From an uncultured Bacteroides sp. (lineage in GTDB: Bacteria > Bacteroidota > Bacteroidia > Bacteroidales > Bacteroidaceae): 24,698 nucleotides of DNA. Numbering within the stretch: position 1 is the stretch's first letter; each line of letters begins with the position of its first letter. A model generated the notes under the pieces. The model made no database searches. It was not told where the DNA came from and saw only the letters and a program-made list of their open reading frames with translations. Positions 18,801 to 24,450 of this stretch are shown here, piece after piece. The stretch is from contig URCM01000043.1 in NCBI GenBank assembly GCA_900546355.1, positions 1 to 24,698 on the forward strand, written 5' to 3'. The position numbers and the translations under genes were made by a program.

Positions 18801-19382
18801 TCTGTCCAGGCCTTTGCCGCCCGCTTTTATCTCTACCGTCTGATAGCCGATATATGAAAAGGCGAGCATCGCATTCCCGGGTACATCGGCCAGGCTATAA
18901 TTTCCGTCAAGATCGGTAATCACTCCATTGGCAGTGCCCTTTACCAATACACTGGCACCGATAATCGGCTCCCCGTTTGGGTCTACCACTTTTCCGTTGA
19001 TTGTCTTTGTCCTCACTTTCTCAATAAGCTCTCCACTTTTCTGATTGCCTACGGATATTGTATTGTTGTCCCTATTGAAATATAATTTTGCTTGCGAGGT
19101 AATCTGCTCCAAGACCTCTTGCAAAGAAGCGTTGGAAACATGGATGGAGATGCGTGGAGCTGCATTGACTATTTCTTGGTCATAGAAGAATTTCAAACCA
19201 GTCTGCACGCCCAGTTGGTTGAACACATTCTCTACCGTTTCATTCTGAACATTCAGTGTAATGCTTCTTGTCTCTTGTGCCCGCACGTATGGGGCTGTAA
19301 ACAACAAGCATACGAACAGTAAAAAAGCTAAAAATGAATCTACATTTCTACATTTCCTTTCAGTATTAGGAAGATTATTCAT
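15825..19382 (-). CDS. SusC-family TonB-dependent transporter with STN domain (locus 2)
   Basis: This 1185-residue outer-membrane importer has a signal peptide (to about 35, ending YVRAQ), an STN domain (about 38-112), a carboxypeptidase-regulatory-like domain (about 127-198, GEPIIGASVLVKG), the DEVVVVGYG segment (205-213), a plug and a barrel ending in IGVNLTF. The STN domain predicts signalling to the FecR at 20589-21569, although 1.2 kb of repeat-rich DNA separates the two genes, far more than the 86 bases in locus 1. A plus-strand promoter-like sequence overlaps its ATG and may start an antisense RNA against its leader. No TAnnTTTG box is seen just upstream on the minus strand (nearest is CATCTTTG), which fits use of an ECF promoter. 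Confidence 0.95.
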   Translation of the reverse strand: MNNLPNTERKCRNVDSFLAFLLFVCLLFTAPYVRAQETRSITLNVQNETVENVFNQLGVQTGLKFFYDQEIVNAAPRISIHVSNASLQEVLEQITSQAKLYFNRDNNTISVGNQKSGELIEKVRTKTINGKVVDPNGEPIIGASVLVKGTANGVITDLDGNYSLADVPGNAMLAFSYIGYQTVEIKAGGKGLDRIVLMEDNELLDEVVVVGYGVQKKRDVTTAIASLRASDMKGQPVTSMAEAMVGKMPGVQVSQSTGAPGSSLQIKVRGTGTITAGTSPLYVVDGVPLAQEQLNTFNMNDVESIEVLKDASSAAIYGSRGSNGVVLITTKRGQEGRATVSYNGYYGWQTVSKKIDMLNAYEYADLVNDARNNTYTDKMESINRKLIAQNKNPLSFDISDSNAIRLQNTSNDYNTIVPVEILPYLRGEKGLVDTDWQDEIFRTAGMQSHSVSVSGGSPKIRYYASVDYLSQEGVIINSDFTRYSSRFNLDVTEGIFKFGLSLNPSVTIENAVNSDGAYNSGGGGIIASALHSAPIFPVYNPDGSFCFSQNAWSPNTQTVLENGSIKKGNSQTQVWNPVALAMLQKDETKASRVFGNIYGEVAFMPELKYRANFGVDIYSSSQDTFRPSTIPISNTEGNPESVPEATAKTAKMYNWLFEQTMSYNKEIHGHSLSALVGWTMQYQRDESTYAFANGFITNSVPTLNAGTVTRGNSHASEWALLSGLARIQYNYKGKYMLTGAIRADGASRFGKQNRWGWFPSVSAGWRLTEEQFMKSLTFIDDLKLRASYGLTGNFRIPNYGAQGEVAYYSYVLGGSNAEVIKGAAPKSMPNPELHWEKTAQVNVGFDASLFSNRLTLGLDLYNSNTYDLLLNVPVPMTTGYNTRLENIGKVNNKGVEFNIATNQKMGDFNWSVYFNISKNINEVKELGPGNADIISSGSVSNAYFITRVGEAIGSYYLPVVEGVYKNQAEVDAALHYKDSPTNYGLADTKPGDFKFKDVNGDGILDISDTDRAIVGNYMPDFTYGFGATLAWKGIDFGIVFQGVQGNEILNLSRRYFYNHEGNMNNYKGALNRWKSEDNPGSGMNVRANRVSKGQNGTTSTWHVEDGSYLRIKNISLGYTLPENWLKKVYLKSARVYCSIQNPFTFTNYEGYNPEVSNRSAATTNGEDYGVYPLARTTSIGVNLTF

Positions 19383-19389
19383 AAATTTG
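19358..19389 (+). promoter_or_regulatory. Plus-strand promoter candidate overlapping the susC start codon
   Basis: TAAATTTG at 19382-19389 fully matches TAnnTTTG. Twenty bases upstream, TTTC (19358-19361) is one base off the -33 TTTG. It would fire away from susC, starting near 19396, and a plus-strand terminator follows about 100 bases later. It is a sequence match only. Confidence 0.4.
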
Positions 19390-19395
19390 TGCGTT

Positions 19396-19529
19396 TTAGT
19401 AATTGAAATAAATTATTAAAAACAAAGATGTGTAATGCGCGATACGTTATTCACACGGGTCGAAACGAATGAATATCCGTCCGGATTACCGGAATAGGGG
19501 CTTCTCTTAGAGACAGCTCCTATTTTTTT
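19396..19529 (+). ncRNA. Candidate cis-antisense small RNA opposite the susC leader (DonS-like position)
   Basis: A promoter match (TAAATTTG, 19382-19389) and a good intrinsic terminator (19493-19529) bracket about 130 bases on the plus strand that contain no ORF of note. The RNA would be antisense to the 5' leader of the susC mRNA. Cis-encoded antisense RNAs at this position, between anti-sigma factor and susC, are known to repress ECF-controlled polysaccharide loci in Bacteroides (DonS of B. fragilis). The exact 5' end is my estimate. The alternative is a chance promoter plus a hairpin with another role. Confidence 0.4.
19493..19529 (+). terminator. Rho-independent terminator on the strand opposite susC
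   Basis: AATAGGGGCT (19493-19502) pairs with AGCTCCTATT (19515-19524) over ten base pairs with one G-U. Seven T residues (19523-19529) follow on the plus strand. On the minus strand the hairpin is preceded rather than followed by the A/T run, so it works only in the plus direction. No plus-strand protein gene lies upstream, which points to a short RNA. Confidence 0.65.
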
Positions 19530-19719
19530 GTGTAGCTCAAGTTGGTGGTTTCATACTTAATTTTATTAATGATAAAGGTTAACACTCTGGCGATTCGCTT
19601 ATATATAGTACACAGTCGCCCGAAGAAGCAGGGGTCTCATTAAGATATTTTCACTATTTATGCGAAGCAGTGATTGAATTATATTCATATTTGATAAGAA
19701 AGGAACCTAAGTGATTAGC

Positions 19720-20018
19720 AGTACTATCTCAATTGAGGGTGTGTCGAAATAGAGACTTAGAACACAAATTACGCAAATTATACAAATCATGCTTTTTAAT
19801 GACTACTGATAATCAGGGATTATCCGAGTCGCTTATTTGCGTAATTTGTGTAATTCGTGTTCCCTTATCACTTCTGACACACCTTCTACCCGTAGGGGGA
19901 GGTGGTAGGTAAAACAATAAACACCTATGAATCATAAGAATAAGGTTTTCTTTCCTCACCTACCACCCCGCCCTTTGGGCACCCCTCCTTCTTGAAGGAG
20001 GGGAATTGAGATAGTACT
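19720..20018. repeat. MITE-like element with 15-bp terminal inverted repeats and nested palindromes
   Basis: The ends AGTACTATCTCAATT (19720-19734) and AATTGAGATAGTACT (20004-20018) are perfect 15-bp inverted repeats enclosing 299 bases without a gene. Inside are GGTGTGTC/GACACACC (19738-19745 with 19876-19883), the perfect 17-bp pair ACACAAATTACGCAAAT/ATTTGCGTAATTTGTGT (19762-19778 with 19835-19851), GGTGGTAGGT/ACCTACCACC (19901-19910 with 19958-19967), GCCCTTTGGGC (19970-19980), and CCCCTCCTTC/GAAGGAGGGG (19982-19991 with 19994-20003). The direct repeat TGATAAGAAAG occurs outside each end (19692-19702, 20054-20064) but too far out to be a clear target duplication. It may be two palindromic elements nested together. 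Confidence 0.6.
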
Positions 20019-20156
20019 TTTAACTCATAAGCGTTTCTGAAACAGTTCATAACTGATAAGAAAGAAATAATCCGTGCTTGAGTAACAAGAGTTTCTTCAA
20101 CTTGCCCTCACCACCCTCACCGTTTTCCTGAACCTCCCTGTTCATCGGTGTTTCGG

Positions 20157-20229
20157 AGGTGAGTGAGAGCAATTTCCATGGGTGAGGGCAAGTTTTGCCC
20201 TCACCCATGGAAATTGCTCTCACTCACCT
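20157..20229. repeat. Perfect 35-bp inverted repeat with a 3-base loop
   Basis: Bases 20157-20191 and 20195-20229 are exact reverse complements over 35 bases, separated by GTT. No T-run follows on either strand, so it is not a simple terminator. AACTTGCCCTCACC at 20099-20112 is also complementary to GGTGAGGGCAAGTT at 20181-20194, so the apex can pair with either of two partners. The length and perfection suggest a mobile palindrome or a feature under selection. Confidence 0.75.
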
Positions 20230-20308
20230 TGCCGAGTATCTTTCTGCCCCGTCATTTGTAGGGAAAGCATCGATGTTTCTTACGAAAAATGCAGTGAATT
20301 GATAGTGT

Positions 20309-20390
20309 GTTCACTATAGTGGTCTGTCTTCTTCACGATAGTGAACAATTCGGGCCATCTTAGTGAACATACTTGTTCACTTAAGTGGAG
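20309..20390. repeat. Four palindromic boxes at an exact 22-bp pitch, possible operator array
   Basis: The 16-base boxes start at 20309, 20331, 20353 and 20375, each 22 bases after the last. The consensus is the perfect palindrome GTTCACTATAGTGAAC; the boxes match it at 14, 14, 11 and 12 of 16 positions. The six bases between boxes are not conserved. Twenty-two bases is close to two helical turns, so dimers of a regulator could sit on one DNA face. Boxes 1-2 and 3-4 could also form RNA hairpins (for example AGTGAACA/TGTTCACT at 20362-20369 and 20374-20381). Confidence 0.5.
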
Positions 20391-20588
20391 CGTCAACAAA
20401 CTCAAAGACTTTTCAGGAGAAACGTATGTGCGAAACACAATGAATGCCTGCACAGTACACTACAAACGCCTTTCAAATACCCTTCAAACGGACAGCACCA
20501 AACCCTTTTTTCTATATTGGCCTGAGTTCGATATAAGGCTTTGCTTATAACTGTATAATAGCGAGTCAAATTCAACTCCTGATTCACA

Positions 20589-21569
20589 CTATTTATAGAG
20601 CAATACCTTGTTCCCATCTTTCTTATAATGAATGCCGCTGGTATATTCGATAGACTGCAACACAGCTTCCAGGCTCTTGTTGTCGTGCTCGCCCGAAATC
20701 AGATTCTTGAACACCTGCCCTTCGGCAAAAGAGATGGAGCAATTATAAACGCGTTCCAACTCTTTTGCAACATCGTTTATCGGAGTACTGCTGAATCGCA
20801 ATCCGCCTTTCCGCCATACTGCCACAGTGCGTTTTTCATGCTGCTTGTTGTATTCGCCGGAAATGGTATTGATGTACACCCGCTCCTGGGCGCTTAAGCG
20901 CATCATGGCTTCTGGCAAGTCCACTTGCACCTTGCCACTCTCCACATCGACAGAAACAACCTCATCGGACAAATAAGCTTTGATATCAAAGCACGTGCCC
21001 AATACACGAACGTCGAAATGATGGGTATTGACAATGAACGGCTGCTTCTCGTTGCGATGAACCCGAAAGTAGCCCTCACCTTCGAGCTCCACCCTGCGTT
21101 CGTTGCCCGCAAAGCGGTCGGGATAGCGAATGCGGGAGCAGGAGTTCAAGACCAGTTGCGTGCCGTCAGGAAGCAACACCTGCTTGCATTCGCCATAAGA
21201 GGTCGAGGCTTCCAGATAAGAAATCTGCTGTTCGTTGATGTAATCCAGATATCCGACGCCACCCAGCACCAAACAAAGAACCGCAGCCGCAGCTGCAGCG
21301 ACAGTTGCCATGCGGCGAAACCAGGTCCGTTTTTTGTGCTCGATGCGCTTCAACAATTGGCGCGCCTCTTTCTTCGACTTCTCGCGTTCGAGGTCAGTCA
21401 GCGGTTGTTGCGACGCTGATTCGTCCCAAACATCGGCAGTCAGTTCCTCAAGGATGCCTTCCGGTTCCGGCACAGCCAAGTGGTCTGCCAACTTGCTGAC
21501 ATCTTCAACCGTGTACAAGTCATCCAAGTAACGGCGAAGCAAAGTCTTATCTTTCTCGTTATGTTTCAT
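20589..21569 (-). CDS. FecR-family anti-sigma factor (locus 2)
   Basis: The 326-residue protein has a cytoplasmic N-terminal part (about 1-86) that should bind the sigma factor, one Ala-rich membrane helix (about 87-108), and a periplasmic FecR domain with VLLPDGTQLVLNSCSRIRY and GEGYFRVHRNEKQPFIV (about 128-185). The C-terminal domain has RFSSTPINDVAKELERVYNC (about 254-275), as in Bacteroidetes FecR proteins. The ATG at 21569 follows the sigma gene by 131 bases. Its natural partner is the STN domain of the SusC at 15825-19382, but the long repeat-filled gap means susC probably has its own promoter rather than being co-transcribed. Confidence 0.93.
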   Translation of the reverse strand: MKHNEKDKTLLRRYLDDLYTVEDVSKLADHLAVPEPEGILEELTADVWDESASQQPLTDLEREKSKKEARQLLKRIEHKKRTWFRRMATVAAAAAAVLCLVLGGVGYLDYINEQQISYLEASTSYGECKQVLLPDGTQLVLNSCSRIRYPDRFAGNERRVELEGEGYFRVHRNEKQPFIVNTHHFDVRVLGTCFDIKAYLSDEVVSVDVESGKVQVDLPEAMMRLSAQERVYINTISGEYNKQHEKRTVAVWRKGGLRFSSTPINDVAKELERVYNCSISFAEGQVFKNLISGEHDNKSLEAVLQSIEYTSGIHYKKDGNKVLLYK

Positions 21570-21700
21570 AATCGTTTTTTTGCGGGGAGCTACAAAGATG
21601 TTCTTAAACTATCCCTTTTAAAAGAATAGTACACGCAAAAGCGAAGCATCTAGGGTGTATTTAACGTTTTTTATCTCATACGGAAGAAAGATGGGCTTCA

Positions 21701-22303
21701 TTACAAATTCATACAAACAAGAAGCAGCACGAGGTCGGCAGCCGCTACCGAGTTCTTCTGCAAATATCCGCGCAGCGATTTCAATGACAAGGATATAGAC
21801 TCCTGCACCGTATTGACCGATATACCCAGCGTTTCAGCAATCTCCTTGTGAGACATCTGCTGTTCACGGCTCATTTCAAAGATTTCACGCTGGCGGGGCG
21901 TCAATTGCTGCAATGCACGCAAGATTAGTTGCCGCAAGTCATTAGCTAGAATTTCATTCTTCGTTTCATCGGTATAATCCACAGCCTGCGCAAGGACATG
22001 CTCCTTGAGTTTGTTCTGGTTATCGAGGTCGCGCAGCTGATTCAGCACACGGTTGCGAACAATTGTATAAAGGTAGGAAGAGAAGGAAGCATCGGGATTG
22101 ATGAAACGTCGGCTCTGCCAAATCACGGTGAAAGCGTCCTGAAAAACATCCTCGGCATGCTCGCGCGACTTCAGAAAACGCATGGCAAAGTATATCAGGC
22201 GGCCCTTATAGGCAGCGTACAGTTCACAAAAAGCATCCTCATCTCCATCTATCAGGCGGAGAACAAGTGCCTTTTCATCAATTAGAGTTTCTGCTGCATA
22301 CAT
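21701..22303 (-). CDS. ECF-type RNA polymerase sigma-70 factor (locus 2)
   Basis: From the ATG at 22303 the protein has 200 residues. Region 2 (about 24-92) contains FCELYAAYKGRLIYFAM and AEDVFQDAFTVIWQ; region 4 (about 128-182) contains LTPRQREIFEMSR and the helix-turn-helix SHKEIAETLGISVNTVQESI. A longer frame reaching 22351 would start with TTG and run over promoter-like sequence, so I prefer 22303. As in the locus 1 sigma factor, the protein ends in a hydrophobic tail (ADLVLLLVCMNL). It probably activates the susC-susD-phosphodiesterase-transporter operon when FecR receives a signal. Confidence 0.94.
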   Translation of the reverse strand: MYAAETLIDEKALVLRLIDGDEDAFCELYAAYKGRLIYFAMRFLKSREHAEDVFQDAFTVIWQSRRFINPDASFSSYLYTIVRNRVLNQLRDLDNQNKLKEHVLAQAVDYTDETKNEILANDLRQLILRALQQLTPRQREIFEMSREQQMSHKEIAETLGISVNTVQESISLSLKSLRGYLQKNSVAAADLVLLLVCMNL

Positions 22304-22326
22304 AGGGCTATCTTTACATTCAAGTA

Positions 22327-22356
22327 CAAAGGTATCGCTAAGATGTTGCAAACGTA
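22327..22356 (-). promoter_or_regulatory. Promoter candidates for the locus 2 sigma gene
   Basis: Two full matches to TAnnTTTG lie on the minus strand: TACGTTTG (22356-22349) and TACCTTTG (22334-22327). Either would give a short leader before the ATG at 22303. Neither has a clear TTTG 19-20 bases upstream; the TTTG of the first box lies 14 bases from the second. They sit just past the phosphatase terminator, where a promoter is expected. Confidence 0.45.
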
Positions 22357-22393
22357 TGTAAAATTCGGGAAAGAAAAAAGAAAAATGAAAAAT

Positions 22394-22428
22394 AAAGCCG
22401 GTTCATCCCTCAAGCAATGACCGGCTTT
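22394..22428 (-). terminator. Rho-independent terminator after the phosphatase gene
   Basis: AAAGCCGGT (22394-22402) and ACCGGCTTT (22420-22428) are exact inverted repeats, and the stem continues with one bulge (TCAT/ATGA). On the minus strand it is followed by ATTTTTCATTTTTC. It lies 9 bases after the phosphatase stop and separates that gene from the sigma gene. Confidence 0.8.
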
Positions 22429-22437
22429 AACACGCTT

Positions 22438-23709
22438 CTATCGTCTATAGGCTTTCAGTTTATTCCTATAATAAGCCTCCACATCCTTCCAATGGTAATA
22501 AGGAGCCAGTTCGCTTTCTACCGGAAGTTTCATCTCATGCTCGTTGAGCAGCACCTTTACAAGAATGTCATCACTGCCTTTCTTGCGGAAGAAAACGAAT
22601 TGAACGTTGCCTGCCATCGGGAAAATCTTGTAGTTTCGCCAAGTTTCATCGAGTCTGCTTAAATCGGTAGTCTGATAAGCACAATCACCCAATTCCAGCA
22701 GGCATACCAAAGGAAGCAGGCAAGATTCATGGCCGAAACGTAAAGTTACGCTGTTCTCTTTCTTCACGATGCAAGTGTCGGCCGTATTCAGTATATTTTC
22801 CAGCAGATTGGATTCCATATAAGGTATTTCGCTTTTGGTGAGCGGAGACGGGCCATAGGATATATACCAATTCTTGTTGCTGATTTGCCACAAATCATAG
22901 CATTCGTCTTTGGTGAAGAGAGAGTAAAGTTCCAGATTCGTGTCGAGACTCTGCATGTTGCTTGCCACATCAAACAACCGGGTCATCAATCTGCCGGCAT
23001 CCACTTTCCAGTTTACATAATCCTCGTTGTTGAACAAAGCCTTCATCAAGCGTTCCGGATGTACATGCTCCTTCCGGATGGCAGCCTTCGCCTCGACCAC
23101 TTCATCCGCCTTGCACAATGTCTTGACATAGGGGTCATCGTTATTCATATAGTACATGTCGGCATAGCTGGCATCGTTCTTGAACTGCAACTTCGGATTG
23201 AGAGATTGCAGCTTCAAACATTCTGCCGCCATAGAAAGAATGCAGCGGATAACCACCGTGGAGCATGCATCCACCTCGGCTTCTCCTTTAAAGACTTCCG
23301 GGAAATTCTTGTACATTCGCTCTGCAATGCCTTTGTGCTGGCGTGCACCCAGCGGAGTCAGTTCGCCATATCTGCTCTTAGCCATGCGCGAGACGCTATC
23401 CAAAACACAAAGTGTCTTCTTTCCCAACTCAGTGAGCACACCATTCTCATCAGCCTCACGCATCACTGCCAACGGCTTCTCGTAATCATCCGGATTTATA
23501 AGGAACCGTGAACCATGACGGGCATAGTGGCTCAGATAAAAGGGTTTATAACCTGCAGGAGGAGCTGTCTGCTCCACAGTCGGTTCGGGATAGGCATAGT
23601 AATTGGCTGCCGAACGATGAACATCTGCAAAGATTTCTTCTTTGGCTGTCTGGGCTCTCATTCCAAGCACCAGGCAACAAAGAACGGTTAGAAAAACGAA
23701 ACGCTTCAT
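22438..23709 (-). CDS. Secreted histidine-type phosphatase, MINPP/phytase-like
   Basis: The 423-residue protein has a signal peptide ending MRAQ and the histidine-phosphatase motif ARHGSRF (R64, H65, R68), in which His65 would be phosphorylated. LTPLGARQHKGIAERM (about 118-132) is also typical, as in multiple inositol polyphosphate phosphatases. The second motif reads RFGHES (H327-E328), where classical members have His-Asp and MINPPs have His-Ala-Glu, so Glu328 is the candidate proton donor. The protein could release phosphate from phytate or other phosphate esters in the periplasm or on secreted vesicles. It starts 20 bases after the acetyltransferase-like gene and has its own terminator. 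It lies just upstream of the locus 2 sigma gene, but I see no direct sign of shared control. Confidence 0.82.
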   Translation of the reverse strand: MKRFVFLTVLCCLVLGMRAQTAKEEIFADVHRSAANYYAYPEPTVEQTAPPAGYKPFYLSHYARHGSRFLINPDDYEKPLAVMREADENGVLTELGKKTLCVLDSVSRMAKSRYGELTPLGARQHKGIAERMYKNFPEVFKGEAEVDACSTVVIRCILSMAAECLKLQSLNPKLQFKNDASYADMYYMNNDDPYVKTLCKADEVVEAKAAIRKEHVHPERLMKALFNNEDYVNWKVDAGRLMTRLFDVASNMQSLDTNLELYSLFTKDECYDLWQISNKNWYISYGPSPLTKSEIPYMESNLLENILNTADTCIVKKENSVTLRFGHESCLLPLVCLLELGDCAYQTTDLSRLDETWRNYKIFPMAGNVQFVFFRKKGSDDILVKVLLNEHEMKLPVESELAPYYHWKDVEAYYRNKLKAYRR

Positions 23710-23729
23710 AGATACTACTCTTTTATGAT

Positions 23730-24389
23730 TTATTCATGTGAAATCTCTTTCAGGTATTCTTCTATCTTTCCGAAGAAGGATGCCAAGTGCGAACCATCAA
23801 CAAAAGAATGATCCACATAGATGGAAAGTGGAAATACCAGACGCCCTTCACGGGTCACCGTTTTTCCGGCAGTCATCAAAGGGTGGCTGCAAGCATTCCC
23901 GGCTTCGGCAAGCGTATAAGTGGTAGAGGTGAAATACATCTTAGGGACAGCGCTCAAATGCACTACATCGTAATCGCCTTGCTGCGCGAGATGCTTCTCG
24001 GCTCCATAAGGATCGCCATCTTCGGGAATATTGGTAATCAAAGCATAGGCTTCGGCATAAAAGCGGTTGAAATCTTCGTGATAAGGTATGCGTATTGTAT
24101 AGAAAGTCTTACCGGGAACGGCTATCGGAGAAATGATATCCACCCGATCGTGAAAGACGACCTGTCCATTCTTGCCTTTACGGAAACGAAGTTCATCCAC
24201 CTCGTTTGCCGAACGGAGCACGGCATAAAGATAGTAAAGGAAAAAAGAGCGTCCCGCTGCTCTGGCAGCCAGACTTGCCTCTGTACAATCAATCTCTGTA
24301 GTAATGGAATACCAGGAGCTAACAAAGTTGCGGAAAAAGTTGTAGTTATCCCGGCGTTCCCAAGTTTCAATGTCTATAATCTGTTTCAT
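23730..24389 (-). CDS. Chloramphenicol-acetyltransferase-fold (CatA-like) protein
   Basis: About 219 residues, the usual size of a type A CAT trimer subunit. The catalytic HxxxDG motif is present near the C-terminus ([16 protein letters not shown]; His about 194, Asp about 198 from the chosen start). The N-terminus [15 protein letters not shown] is typical of CATs. The residue before the catalytic His is Asp, whereas classical CATs read HH, and the final part is DGSH rather than DGFH. It is probably a cytoplasmic acetyl-CoA-dependent acetyltransferase; chloramphenicol resistance is not shown. The ATG at 24389 is preferred over an upstream TTG. It follows a terminator by 22 bases, with little room for a promoter. 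Confidence 0.85.
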   Translation of the reverse strand: MKQIIDIETWERRDNYNFFRNFVSSWYSITTEIDCTEASLAARAAGRSFFLYYLYAVLRSANEVDELRFRKGKNGQVVFHDRVDIISPIAVPGKTFYTIRIPYHEDFNRFYAEAYALITNIPEDGDPYGAEKHLAQQGDYDVVHLSAVPKMYFTSTTYTLAEAGNACSHPLMTAGKTVTREGRLVFPLSIYVDHSFVDGSHLASFFGKIEEYLKEISHE

Positions 24390-24411
24390 ATACAAAAAAG
24401 GGGGTTAGAAA

Positions 24412-24439
24412 AAAGGATGCCACTTTACGGGCATCCTTT
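24412..24439 (-). terminator. Rho-independent terminator after the DsbD-like gene
   Basis: AAAGGATGCC (24412-24421) and GGCATCCTTT (24430-24439) are exact ten-base inverted repeats with an eight-base loop. On the minus strand the stem runs into TTTTTT. It follows the DsbD-like stop codon by 11 bases. Confidence 0.85.
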
Positions 24440-24450
24440 CTATATTCAGT

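Larger units (their letters stand above)
19383..20588. other. Repeat-rich 1.2-kb non-coding gap between susC and fecR of locus 2
   Basis: The corresponding gap in locus 1 is 86 bases. Here it holds, in order, a candidate sRNA (19396-19529), an unremarkable AT-rich stretch (19530-19719), a MITE-like palindromic element (19720-20018), a spacer, a perfect long hairpin (20157-20229), four 22-bp-spaced palindromic boxes (20309-20390) and an unremarkable stretch (20391-20588). No ORF in it resembles a protein I know. It looks like successive insertions of small non-coding elements into the regulatory gap. Confidence 0.75.

Noticed and set aside
19982..20003. Transcription terminator at CCCCTCCTTC/GAAGGAGGGG
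   Set aside because: The stem is perfect but the loop is only two bases and there is no T-run on either strand; it is better explained as part of the repeat element.
20309..20390. CRISPR array
   Set aside because: The units are 16 bases with 6-base gaps and are only partly conserved; there are no cas genes in the window.
20341..20550. Plus-strand 69-codon reading frame in the fecR-susC gap
   Set aside because: It begins inside the palindromic box array, has no clear ribosome-binding site and resembles no family I know.
22304..22351. N-terminal extension of the locus 2 sigma factor
   Set aside because: It would start with TTG and overlap two TAnnTTTG promoter matches; the ATG at 22303 fits sigma factor length.
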